Shown here one piece after another: positions 26,375 to 34,126 of a stretch of DNA of 53,555 nucleotides. The first letter of the stretch is position 1. Each line of letters begins with the position of its first letter. The stretch comes from Paraburkholderia madseniana (lineage in GTDB: Bacteria > Pseudomonadota > Gammaproteobacteria > Burkholderiales > Burkholderiaceae): contig NZ_VOSW01000065.1 in NCBI RefSeq assembly GCF_009690905.1, positions 1 to 53,555 on the forward strand, written 5' to 3'. A program made the translations under genes and the position numbers. A model generated the notes under the pieces. It saw nothing but the letters and a program-made list of their open reading frames with translations, ran no database searches and was not told the origin of the DNA.

Positions 26375-27716
26375 CGCACACAGGCCCTCGCAGCGCCCGC
26401 GCAAACTTTGCGCGGCGCTGACCAACGCCCTCACGGTCACGGGCGGCCTCGTGTCGCTAGCGTCGCTTATGGTGCTCGTGGTGACTGCCCCGCTCGCGCA
26501 CGCCGAAGCACCGCGCTTTGCCTTCGCGGTCATCGCCAGCACGATGCAAAGCCCCGCCGACGAAGCGCCCACGCAACGTCTGATCGATGCAATCGGCCGT
26601 GACCGCGACGTATCGTTCGTCGTCTACGACGGCAATCTGAAGGGCGCGAAAGAAGCCTGCCGCGATGCGCTATACGAACGGCGCCACGCGCTGCTCGAAA
26701 CGTCGCGGCCCGCCCTCTTCTTCATTCCAGGCCAGCACGACTGGGCCGACTGCGGCACGGCTGAGGCCGGCGGCTTCGACCCGGTCGAGCGGCTCGATCA
26801 GCTCCGCCAAACCCTGTTCATCGACTCCACGTCGATGGGTCAGAACCCGATCGCATTGACGCGCGAGAGCGAAGTGTCGCGCTTTCGCCCGTTCCGGGAG
26901 AACGTGCGCTGGCAAGTCGGCGATACCGTGTTTGTCGGTCTGAACGCGCCGAGCCCGAACAATCATTATCTGACTGCGGGCGGCCGCAATGGCGAGTTCG
27001 AAGATCGCGTGATTGCCAATGCATTCTGGCTCGAACATGCCGGCGAATACGCGAAACGCCGCGACGCGCGCGCGATTGTCGTGTTCATTCAGGGCGACCC
27101 CGATCCGGAGCGCTACGAACGGCCCGACCGTTTCGCGTGGCTGCGCTTTGCGCGTAACACGCGCCGCGACGGTTTTCTGGAATTCAAACGCAGCCTCGTC
27201 AAACTCGCGCAGATTTTCCGCGGACCGGTGCTGGTGATTCATTGCGACGACGAACGCGCGAGCGCCGGCTTCGTGATCGATCAGCCGCTACGCAATGACA
27301 AGGGAATGCTGGTGACGAACCTCACACGTGTCGAGCTTGCGCCGCATGATCGTCTTAACCAGTGGATTCAGATTGAAGCGGATCTCGGCAAGAAACCGCC
27401 GTTCCGCGTGAGCGTGCGCGACGTGCCGAGGCAAATGCCAATGCCGACAGCGGCACCGGTGCCGCAGCGCGAAGAGCCAGCCGCTTCGATGCCGGCCGTA
27501 CCGGCCTTAGGCCCCGCTTCCGAGTTGCCGCCGCTGTTGCAGACACCCGGGCAGCAGCAACCCGACCAACAGCAACACAGACCGACGGATGACGGCAACG
27601 GCGAGTATGGGCCTGCCATGTCCGGCCCGCCCGCCTCGACCGTTTTGCCACATGCACCGGGTGCGCCATCAGGCGCTCCCGGCACGCCCGCAAGCTCAGT
27701 GCAGCGTGGGCCCTGA
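26361..27716 (+). CDS. Exported, degenerate metallophosphoesterase-like protein
   Basis: A 451-residue protein whose ATG overlaps the end of mutS by 14 bases. A long N-terminus with a hydrophobic segment ending near PLAHAEA (about residue 50) suggests export. The region after it follows the layout of calcineurin-type phosphoesterases: a first strand FAFAVIAST, then VVYDGNLKG, FIPGQHDWADC and VLVIHCDDE. The usual metal ligands are altered. The first D-x-H is absent, GNHD became GQHDW, and the final GHxH is not evident. It may be a pseudoenzyme or a divergent hydrolase. The last 110 residues are Pro/Gln/Ala-rich and disordered. It ends by overlapping convergent slyD by 21 bp. Confidence 0.65.
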   Translation: MQIIDAHRPSQRPRKLCAALTNALTVTGGLVSLASLMVLVVTAPLAHAEAPRFAFAVIASTMQSPADEAPTQRLIDAIGRDRDVSFVVYDGNLKGAKEACRDALYERRHALLETSRPALFFIPGQHDWADCGTAEAGGFDPVERLDQLRQTLFIDSTSMGQNPIALTRESEVSRFRPFRENVRWQVGDTVFVGLNAPSPNNHYLTAGGRNGEFEDRVIANAFWLEHAGEYAKRRDARAIVVFIQGDPDPERYERPDRFAWLRFARNTRRDGFLEFKRSLVKLAQIFRGPVLVIHCDDERASAGFVIDQPLRNDKGMLVTNLTRVELAPHDRLNQWIQIEADLGKKPPFRVSVRDVPRQMPMPTAAPVPQREEPAASMPAVPALGPASELPPLLQTPGQQQPDQQQHRPTDDGNGEYGPAMSGPPASTVLPHAPGAPSGAPGTPASSVQRGP

Positions 27717-28238
27717 TTTGTCGTCTTCGGCTTCGTCGTCATCGTCATCGAGGACTTCGAGGCCGTCGGCGCCATGTGCGTGTTCGTGCTGGATTTCGTC
27801 TTCCGTAGCCGGACGCACGTCCTTGACGGTCAGCGCGAAACGCAGCGCCATGCCGGCGAGCGGATGGTTGCCGTCGAGCACGACTTTGTCTTCCGCCACG
27901 TCGGTCACCACGTAGACGAGCGAATCGAGGTCATCATCGCCTTCCTCCGGCGTGCCTTCGAATTGCATGCCGACTTCGAGCGGTTCCGGGAAGCGATCGC
28001 GCGGCTCGATCTTCACGAGATCGGGATCGTACTCGCCGAACGCGTCTTGCGGCTCGAGCTGGATCTGAGTCTCGAAGCCGGCCTCGTGGCCGTCGAGCTC
28101 TTCCTCGATCTTGGGGAACGTGCCATCATAGCCGCCGTGCAGATAGACCATCGGCTCGTCGCTTTCTTCAATCAGATTGCCCTGCGCATCCGATAGCTTG
28201 TAAGCGACCGACACGACGGTGTTCTTTGCGATTTTCAT
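27696..28238 (-). CDS. slyD: FKBP-type peptidyl-prolyl isomerase SlyD
   Basis: A 180-residue SlyD-like isomerase and chaperone: MKIAKNTVVSVAYKLSDAQG, the FKBP signature HGGYDGTFPKIEEELDGHEAG split by the IF insertion domain (PLEVGMQFEGTPEE), then VLDGNHPLAGMALRFALTV. The C-terminal tail is acidic (LEVLDDDDDEAEDD) with a short His cluster HEHAHG instead of the long His/Cys nickel tail of E. coli. That suggests weaker metal binding. Start ATG 28238 lies only 32 bp from the divergent start of roxA. Confidence 0.93.
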   Translation of the reverse strand: MKIAKNTVVSVAYKLSDAQGNLIEESDEPMVYLHGGYDGTFPKIEEELDGHEAGFETQIQLEPQDAFGEYDPDLVKIEPRDRFPEPLEVGMQFEGTPEEGDDDLDSLVYVVTDVAEDKVVLDGNHPLAGMALRFALTVKDVRPATEDEIQHEHAHGADGLEVLDDDDDEAEDDKSGPTLH

Positions 28239-28270
28239 TCGATTCTCCAGAATACAACTCACATTATACG

Positions 28271-29521
28271 ATGCCCAAGCGGCCCACTGACCACCCGGCC
28301 GACGCAGCGTCGGCACGGAATTCCTCACCGGCTTCAACGCCGGCTCGCCCTATTCTCCCGCCCTCGCCCGACACGCCCACGCCCTTGCTCGGCAATCTGA
28401 CACCGTCCCAATTCATGCGCCGGTACTGGCAAAAGAAGCCACTGCTGATCCGCCAGGCGATCCCGAACGTAGAGGCGCCGCTGTCGCGCGAGGAGTTTTT
28501 CGAGCTGGCCGATCAGGACGAAGTCGAAGCGCGTCTGATCACGCACTTTCGCAACAAATGGCAACTGGAGCACGGCCCGTTCGCGCCGGATGAACTGCCG
28601 TCGGTCAAGCAGCGCGCCTGGACGCTGCTCGTGCAAGGCGTGGACCTTTACGACGATCGCACGCGTGCCTTGCTCGACCGCTTCCGCTTCGTGCCGGACG
28701 CGCGTCTGGACGACCTGATGATTTCGTATGCGAGCGATGGCGGTGGCGTCGGCCCCCACTTCGATTCCTACGATGTGTTTCTTTTGCAAGTAAAGGGCAA
28801 GCGGCGGTGGCGAATCAGTGCGCAGAAAGATCTGACACTCCAACCGGGTTTGCCGTTGAAAGTTTTACAGCATTTCGAGGCGGAAGAGGAATGGCTGCTG
28901 GAGCCAGGTGACATGCTGTACCTGCCGCCGCATATCGCGCATGACGGTGTCGCCGAAGGCGAATGCATGACCTGCTCAATCGGTTTTCGCGCCCCCTCAG
29001 CGGGCGAGTTGACCGCGCAGTTCCTCTATCATCTGGCCGAACGCGGCGACTCTGCCGCGCGGCCCGATGCGCTTTATCGCGATCCTCAACAACCCGCTGT
29101 CGACCGTCCGGCAGAGCTGCCCGCCGCATTGATTGAGCGGGTTGGTTCGATCCTTGCTGGCGTCAAGTGGAGTGAGCAGGACATTGCGTCGTTCCTTGGC
29201 ACGTACCTCAGCGAACCGAAGCCGAGCGTCGTGTTTGATCCGCCGCAACGACCGCTCAATGAAGCCCGTTTCATCAGTCAGGCATCCAAGTCTGGCATTC
29301 GACTGGACCGCAAGACTAATTTGTTGTACAACCGCCGTTTTTTCTTCGTAAATGGAGAGGAAACGCCGTTTAATGGGGCCAAAAAGTGGTTGTTTGACCT
29401 CGCTGACCATCGGTGTTTGAGTGCGAAACGCTTTGTAACACTCTCAGACGATTCGTCGGTGACAGCACTGCTTCACGAGTGGTATTGTGCGGGCTGGATA
29501 CAAGTGGGCGAGCTTGCGTAA
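28271..29521 (+). CDS. roxA: Ribosomal protein uL16 arginine hydroxylase-type oxygenase (JmjC/cupin)
   Basis: A 416-residue 2-oxoglutarate/Fe(II)-dependent oxygenase of the YcfD/RoxA family, which hydroxylates an arginine of ribosomal protein L16. The iron triad is visible: His163 and Asp165 in GPHFDSYDVFLLQ, and His224 in LPPHIAHDGVAEG. The N-terminal approach NLTPSQFMRRYWQKKPLLIR is typical, and a C-terminal winged-helix part ends with LLHEWYCAGWIQVGEL. About 40 residues at the N-terminus are Pro/Ser/Ala-rich and unlike the family, so the exact start is less certain. It is divergent from slyD. Confidence 0.88.
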   Translation: MPKRPTDHPADAASARNSSPASTPARPILPPSPDTPTPLLGNLTPSQFMRRYWQKKPLLIRQAIPNVEAPLSREEFFELADQDEVEARLITHFRNKWQLEHGPFAPDELPSVKQRAWTLLVQGVDLYDDRTRALLDRFRFVPDARLDDLMISYASDGGGVGPHFDSYDVFLLQVKGKRRWRISAQKDLTLQPGLPLKVLQHFEAEEEWLLEPGDMLYLPPHIAHDGVAEGECMTCSIGFRAPSAGELTAQFLYHLAERGDSAARPDALYRDPQQPAVDRPAELPAALIERVGSILAGVKWSEQDIASFLGTYLSEPKPSVVFDPPQRPLNEARFISQASKSGIRLDRKTNLLYNRRFFFVNGEETPFNGAKKWLFDLADHRCLSAKRFVTLSDDSSVTALLHEWYCAGWIQVGELA

Positions 29522-29590
29522 CTCTGCCCGCCTGTTATACCGTACTGTGAAATTTTGTATGAGAAAGACAACGTATTGACCCCGGATTTA

Positions 29591-29619
29591 TGGATTGTCA
29601 GTACGAAAGTGCATATAAT
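29591..29619 (+). promoter_or_regulatory. Putative promoter of the Ala/Ser-rich lipoprotein gene
   Basis: A perfect TATAAT at 29614-29619 lies in an AT-rich stretch, with TGGATT 17 bases upstream (29591-29596). TTGTCA at 29595 is a better hexamer but only 13 bases away. The start would fall about 125 bases before the ATG, giving a long leader. Confidence 0.5.
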
Positions 29620-29752
29620 TTCCGCCCAAGCCGTAGGGAAGATTCTAGCTCGTCAAAAGAGCGTCTCCACCAGCGGCCCAGGTCGGTGTTGGAGCACATT
29701 ACCGGTATTATTTTGCGCTGTTGCTTACCTTTAACCATAAAAGGACGTGATC

Positions 29753-30016
29753 ATGAAGAAATCCCTCCTCGTAGCATCCCTGTTGGCAGCTGTGGCACTG
29801 GCTGCATGCAACAAGAGCAACGATCAAGCCGCTGCACCGGCTGCTAGCGACGCTGCTGCCGCTTCGGCACCGGCTGCTGCAGCTTCGGATTCGGCTGCTG
29901 CTGCTTCGGGTGCGGCTGCTGCTGCGAGCGATGCTGCTGCTTCGGCTACGGCCGCTGCTTCGGACGCAGGCGCTGCTGCTTCGGCTGCTGCTCCGGCTTC
30001 GGGCGCAAGCCAGTAA
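29753..30016 (+). CDS. Small Ala/Ser-rich lipoprotein
   Basis: An 87-residue protein preceded by AAAGGACGTG. The N-terminus is a clear lipoprotein signal: KK at residues 2-3, a hydrophobic core, and the lipobox LAAC with Cys19. The mature part is almost wholly Ala and Ser with a few Asp and Pro, built from repeats like AAASDAAAASA. The DNA shows matching GCTGCTGCTTCGG repeats, and this GCT/TCG codon use differs from its neighbours. The function is unknown. Abundant small lipoproteins of this kind may act as surface or spacer proteins (inference). It has its own promoter-like box and two downstream hairpins, which suggest strong independent expression. Confidence 0.8.
   Translation: MKKSLLVASLLAAVALAACNKSNDQAAAPAASDAAAASAPAAAASDSAAAASGAAAAASDAAASATAAASDAGAAASAAAPASGASQ
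29826..30012 (+). repeat. GCT/TCG-rich simple repeats in the lipoprotein gene
   Basis: Tandem and near-tandem GCTGCT and GCTGCTGCTTCGG units fill the mature part of the gene. Copy number could change by slippage in steps of three bases without breaking the frame. Confidence 0.6.
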
Positions 30017-30053
30017 GCTGTCGCATAGGGTTCGCCTCTGGGCGAAAACTGCT

Positions 30054-30078
30054 CCAGGAAATCACCTCGATTTCCTGG
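30054..30078 (+). other. Hairpin downstream of the lipoprotein gene
   Basis: CCAGGAAATC (30054-30063) pairs perfectly with GATTTCCTGG (30069-30078) around a five-base loop. With no T-run and a proper terminator right after it, it may protect the 3' end of the transcript. Confidence 0.5.
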
Positions 30079-30088
30079 ACAGTAAAGC

Positions 30089-30124
30089 AAAACGCCACGG
30101 ATTCAAATCCGTGGCGTTTTGTCA
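30089..30124 (+). terminator. Rho-independent terminator of the lipoprotein gene
   Basis: AAAACGCCACGGATT (30089-30103) pairs perfectly over 15 bp with AATCCGTGGCGTTTT (30106-30120). The A-run and T-run at the ends would allow it to work in both directions, also serving the convergent helicase gene. Confidence 0.88.
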
Positions 30125-30166
30125 TTTAAGCGCCGGTTTTTACAACGGCATTCACTTAATCGCCTG

Positions 30167-32452
30167 CTATTCAGCCGGCGTTGCGTTCTCTTCGAAGAAT
30201 TCGCGCACGACTTCGATCTCACGTGTGCGTTTGAACGGCGGCAGGCTCTGCCATATACGGCGCCCATACGGTTTGTCGACGAGGCGCGTGTCGCAGATCA
30301 TCAGCACGCCGCGATCGGTCTCGGCGCGAATCAGACGGCCTGCGCCCTGCTTGAGGGTAATCACAGCCTGCGGCAACTGATGGACGGCGAACGGGCTCAA
30401 ACCCTTCTTCGTCAGCGCATCGAGACGCGCCGACAGCACTGGGTCATCAGGCGGCGCAAACGGCAGCTTGTCGATCACGACCAGCGAGAGCGCATCGCCA
30501 CGCACATCCACGCCCTCCCAGAAGCTCTGGCTGCCCACCAGAATCGCATTGCCGTACGTACGGAAGCGATCGAGCAACTCGGTGCGGCTCGCGTCACCCT
30601 GCACGAGCAATGGATAGTCCCAGCCGCGTGCCTCAATGGTGTCGCGCAGTTTGGCCGAGATGCGGTCCACCGCGCGCAACGTCGTGCACAACATGAATAC
30701 GCCGCCGCCCGATGCTTCGATCGCGGGCAATGCAGCGTCGAACACGGCGTCGGTGAACATCGGCGACGAAGGCTGCGGCAAATTGCGCGGCACGTACAGA
30801 AGCCCTTGCGTCGGATAGTCGAAGGGGCTCGGCAGCGTCATCGAGCGTTTTGCGTTCAGACCCATCTGCGCCGCGTAGTGCGTGAAGTCGCCGCGCACCG
30901 ACAACGTCGCCGAAGTGAAGATCCACGCGCGCGGCACACCGGCGCGCTGCTTCGCGAAGATTGGCGCGACCGACAGCGGCGTTTCGTGCAACTGCACCGT
31001 ATGCGCGAACACTTCGATCCAGCGCACCTTTTCGTTCGGATCGGCACGTTCGGCCTTGGCGTCCGCCGCGGCGGCGTCAGCGGCTGCGCGTTCGGTCTCA
31101 GTGGGCGGCGTGGTCCAGCCCGCGAGCACGCCTTGCAACTCACGTGCGCGGCGCAAACACGCCCCGATCGATTCGGCTCGCTCGGCCTGACTGGACAACG
31201 CGGACGTCAGTGCGTCGAGCTCGGCTTCCAGCGTTTCGAGCGCGGGGAATAGAGGATGATCGTCGGGCAACTGACCGATCGACAAGCGCACCGAGTCTTC
31301 CTTGAAAGCGAGCCGCACGTCACGCGCCGCGCGTTCGAGTGTCGAGCCGAGCTTCACCCAGTCGACCGATTCACGCGCATGACCCAGGCCCTCCGCCACG
31401 GAATCGCGCGCGAGCTCGAGAAATTGCGTGGTGGAAAGCGTCTCGCCGAAAAACAGCGTCGCGGTTTCCGGCAGTTGATGCGCTTCGTCGAAGATGACGG
31501 TGTTCGCCGTAGGCAGCAATTCAGCCATGCCGGTATCGCGCAACATGATGTCGGCGAAAAACAGATGGTGATTGACCACCACGATGTCGGCCTGCTGCGC
31601 CTCGCGGCGCGCCTGCATCACGAAGCACTCCTTGTAATGCGGGCACTCCTGGCCAAGACAGTTCTCACGCGTGGACGTGACCATCGACCACACTGCCGCC
31701 GTTTCCGGCACGCTCGCGAGTTCGGCCTTGTCGCCGGTGCGCGTGATCTTGGCAAAGCGAATGATGTCCTGCAGATACGAGGTTTCCTGGCGCGACGGCA
31801 GACGGCCGTTGTCCGCTGTGCGCTGCAGGTAGTAATGGCACAGGTAGTTCGCGCGGCCCTTGAGCATCGCCACCGATACCGGCACAGCGAGCGCGTCGCG
31901 CACGGTCGGAATGTCGCGCTGAAAGAGCTGATCCTGCAAATGCTTGGTGCCGGTGGAGACGATCACCTTGCCGCCCCACAACATGGCCGGCACGAGATAC
32001 GCATAGGTCTTGCCGGTGCCGGTGCCCGCTTCCACGATCAGCGTGTTTTCGCTGCCGTCGAGACCGTTCGATTCGTCGTTTTCGGGGGCAACAGTTGCAG
32101 CCTCCGCGCCTGGCGATTGCAGACGCCGCGCCGGACGCTTTTGCGCCTCGAACATTGCGGGCTCGGGCATCGCGCGGCCCGACGCTTCCATGGCCGCCGC
32201 GACGGCGCGCGACATCTCGATCTGCGACGCGCGCGAACGATAGCCGTCAATCTGACGGGCGAGCAGGCCGTTGTCGGCGAAGATATCGTCCAGTTCGGCG
32301 ACGCGGCGTGGATTCAACGACGCGGAGAGCGCGGACGCGGAAGGACGCGGCGCCGGTGTGCCGGCCACCGGAGCGCCGGCCGGAGCGTCCTCGCCCGCCG
32401 TGGCGCGTGGTGAAGTTTCAAGCGGTGAATTCAAGGCAAGCGTTTCCTGCAA
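30167..32452 (-). CDS. DinG/YoaA-type ATP-dependent DNA helicase
   Basis: A 761-residue superfamily 2 helicase of the XPD-like iron-sulphur type. Walker A is VEAGTGTGKT (residues 140-149), the DEAH box is 322-325 (IFDEAHQLPET), and four cysteines for the 4Fe-4S cluster are at 205, 265, 270 and 276 (ENCLGQECPHYKEC). The C-terminal half shows GSQSFWEGVDVRGDAL, LPFAPPDDPV and KQGAGRLIR. It probably unwinds 5'-tailed or R-loop-type DNA in repair. It is unusual that about 45 residues (92-136) are inserted between the Q-motif helix (SQIEMSRAVAAAME) and Walker A, which normally almost touch. The N-terminal 45 residues are also low in complexity. The frame is unbroken. Confidence 0.9.
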   Translation of the reverse strand: MQETLALNSPLETSPRATAGEDAPAGAPVAGTPAPRPSASALSASLNPRRVAELDDIFADNGLLARQIDGYRSRASQIEMSRAVAAAMEASGRAMPEPAMFEAQKRPARRLQSPGAEAATVAPENDESNGLDGSENTLIVEAGTGTGKTYAYLVPAMLWGGKVIVSTGTKHLQDQLFQRDIPTVRDALAVPVSVAMLKGRANYLCHYYLQRTADNGRLPSRQETSYLQDIIRFAKITRTGDKAELASVPETAAVWSMVTSTRENCLGQECPHYKECFVMQARREAQQADIVVVNHHLFFADIMLRDTGMAELLPTANTVIFDEAHQLPETATLFFGETLSTTQFLELARDSVAEGLGHARESVDWVKLGSTLERAARDVRLAFKEDSVRLSIGQLPDDHPLFPALETLEAELDALTSALSSQAERAESIGACLRRARELQGVLAGWTTPPTETERAAADAAAADAKAERADPNEKVRWIEVFAHTVQLHETPLSVAPIFAKQRAGVPRAWIFTSATLSVRGDFTHYAAQMGLNAKRSMTLPSPFDYPTQGLLYVPRNLPQPSSPMFTDAVFDAALPAIEASGGGVFMLCTTLRAVDRISAKLRDTIEARGWDYPLLVQGDASRTELLDRFRTYGNAILVGSQSFWEGVDVRGDALSLVVIDKLPFAPPDDPVLSARLDALTKKGLSPFAVHQLPQAVITLKQGAGRLIRAETDRGVLMICDTRLVDKPYGRRIWQSLPPFKRTREIEVVREFFEENATPAE

Positions 32453-32497
32453 AGTCCGGCGCGCGCGGCGCGACCCGGCACCTGCCAGGGCGCGAAC

Positions 32498-32716
32498 TCA
32501 GGCGCGTGCGTCCGGTTCGAGCTGCAATTGCAGCAAGATGATGGTGTCCTTGACTTTGAGTTTGCGCTTTTTCAGGCGCTGCAACTCGAAGTCGTCGATG
32601 CCGGGCTCTTCCGACATTCGGTCGATCAAGCGATCGAGCCCACTATGCTCCGATTCCAGTTGCAGAATACGGTCGCGCAATGTGTCCGCGGTGATGACGT
32701 GATGTTGATCGCGCAT
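32498..32716 (-). CDS. YdcH-type DUF465 small protein
   Basis: A 72-residue protein (MRDQHHVITADTLRDRI...) with a single helical hairpin and the family core RLIDRMSE...DFELQRLKKRKLKVKDTI. DUF465 proteins are widespread in proteobacteria and of unknown function. It lies 45 bp upstream of the helicase gene on the same strand, so they may share a transcript. GAGG lies just ahead of its ATG at 32716. Confidence 0.85.
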   Translation of the reverse strand: MRDQHHVITADTLRDRILQLESEHSGLDRLIDRMSEEPGIDDFELQRLKKRKLKVKDTIILLQLQLEPDARA

Positions 32717-32844
32717 GCTCGCCTCCGCTCGTAAGCGGCACGGGCTGCGTGTGCAGCCCGATGCCTGAGGTTGCTGTCCGGCTTAAAACGCGTTACGGCG
32801 ACTACTGCCTGGCTACTACCCTACCAGAACCCGCTACAGCACAC

Positions 32845-33795
32845 CTACTGTTGTTCCTGTTGCTGCTTTCGCTGTTCTTCAAGTTGCTGTTGCTCTTTCA
32901 ACTGGTCCTGACGTTTCTGCTCGGCTTTCTCGGCCGCCTGCTTCTGACGAGCCTCGACGTCGGCCTTGTGTTGCGCCGCGTCGGCCTGCTTCTTCTCGAA
33001 GGTCTGCTGCTTCTCCACCCGCTCCTGCGCCTTTTGCGCGCCCTGCTGACGCGCCTGGTCGAGCTTGCGCTGGAAGTCGCCCTGCTTCTGATCGTATGCC
33101 TGGCTGTTGGCTGCGGCTTGCGACGGACTGATGCCGCGCTGCGCCTGATCCAGCGCGTGCTGTTGTTGCTTCTGCTGATAGGCTTGCGCGTTGGCGCTGC
33201 GTTGCGGCGCCTCGGCCGCGCGCTGCGCCTGGTCGAGCTGGTGTTGGCGCTGCTTGTCTTCGTAGGCTTGAGCGTTACGCGCGTCGTCAGCGGCACGCTG
33301 CGGCGCGCTGGCTTCGTCCTGGGCGCGTTTGAGCGCTGCCTGCTCGTCACGCTGGCGGGCGCGCTGGACACGCTGTTCGCCGTCTAGCGCGAGCTGTTCC
33401 TTGCGAATATCGGCCTGCACCGAACGCATGCTGTCGCGCGCCTTGTTCAGACAGTGGTTGACAAAGAACTTACTGTAGCAATCGTGTTCGGCGACCGCGT
33501 AACGGTAGTTGTTTTCCTCAGTGCGCTGATCGAGAACTTTCTGCCGCGCTTCGAATGCGCTGTCAGACGATGCCGCGTTATCGGCATTGTCCGCGCCCGT
33601 GGCGTTCAGGGTGCTCGTTGTGCCCGAAGCGGCTGCCGGCGCCAGACTGCTGGCGGCCACAAGCGGCGCTGCGGATTGCGCTACGGCCGGCGCGGACACC
33701 GCCAGCGAAGCTGCCATGACGCACGACGCGCACGAAGCGAAAAACATCCCATTGGACGGAAGCGCAGACCTGAACAGCGACCGCAACGCCGACAT
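32845..33795 (-). CDS. Exported Gln/Ala-rich coiled-coil protein with internal repeats
   Basis: From ATG 33795 the product has 316 residues: a signal-peptide-like start (MSALRSLFRSALPSNG, then MFFASCASCVMAASLAVSA, cleavage near AVAQ), a short Ala/Ser/Thr linker, a segment with two Cys (EHDCYSKFFVNHCLNKARD), and about 200 residues of charged Gln/Lys/Glu/Arg-rich coiled coil ending in a run of Gln. Three imperfect repeats of 27-30 residues are visible, each with NAQAYxxKQxxHxLDQAQR. The function is unknown. The Cys segment resembles short proteins of Burkholderia annotated only as hypothetical (impression, not a search). A TTG at 33906 would add 37 residues, but neither start has a good ribosome site. 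Confidence 0.7.
   Translation of the reverse strand: MSALRSLFRSALPSNGMFFASCASCVMAASLAVSAPAVAQSAAPLVAASSLAPAAASGTTSTLNATGADNADNAASSDSAFEARQKVLDQRTEENNYRYAVAEHDCYSKFFVNHCLNKARDSMRSVQADIRKEQLALDGEQRVQRARQRDEQAALKRAQDEASAPQRAADDARNAQAYEDKQRQHQLDQAQRAAEAPQRSANAQAYQQKQQQHALDQAQRGISPSQAAANSQAYDQKQGDFQRKLDQARQQGAQKAQERVEKQQTFEKKQADAAQHKADVEARQKQAAEKAEQKRQDQLKEQQQLEEQRKQQQEQQ
33040..33290 (-). repeat. Imperfect tandem repeat in the coiled-coil gene
   Basis: Three units of about 85-95 bp encode variants of NAQAYEDKQRQHQLDQAQR. The first two are closest; the third is more diverged (NSQAYDQKQGDFQRKLDQAR). Confidence 0.55.
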
Positions 33796-34126
33796 GAGCG
33801 ATGTAAGCGGCGAGCGCGACAAACGCGGCGTCAGAAAAAGCGGTAATTGTGACAAGCGAGAGACCAAGCGGGAGTCCAGGCGGTTGAGGGACAAGGAGGT
33901 TGGCAACGTCGTAATTGGTCAACGGAACATGCCCGAAATTCTATCACCCTGCGGTTGAGCCCTTTTGCATTTATGGCAAAATGCCCCGCTCCAGCAACCT
34001 GGTCGCAGCGCGCACGCCCAGCGTGCACCGGCGTGCCCGACGTGGGCCCGGCGCGCGTCTGGCATGTACTTGGCATGTGCCGCTACCGCGCGACCTTTGA
34101 TTGAGCAGCAGGAACACCAAGACCTT
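33796..34126. promoter_or_regulatory. Divergent region between the coiled-coil gene and tex
   Basis: No gene is seen apart from a possible N-terminal extension of the coiled-coil protein. TTGAGC (33955-33960) and CAAAAT (33977-33982), 16 bases apart, could form a weak promoter for tex with a leader near 135 bases. The remaining sequence is GC-rich with short CGTGC-type repeats. Confidence 0.3.

Noticed and set aside
29826..30012. GCT-rich stretch as a CRISPR-like or satellite array
   Set aside because: The units are short codon repeats inside a lipoprotein gene, without spacers.
30119..31252. Long plus-strand frame of 377 residues antisense to the helicase gene
   Set aside because: A high-GC shadow frame rich in Arg and His; the minus-strand helicase has complete motifs. 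The same applies to other long antisense frames, e.g. opposite tex, accA and hisS.
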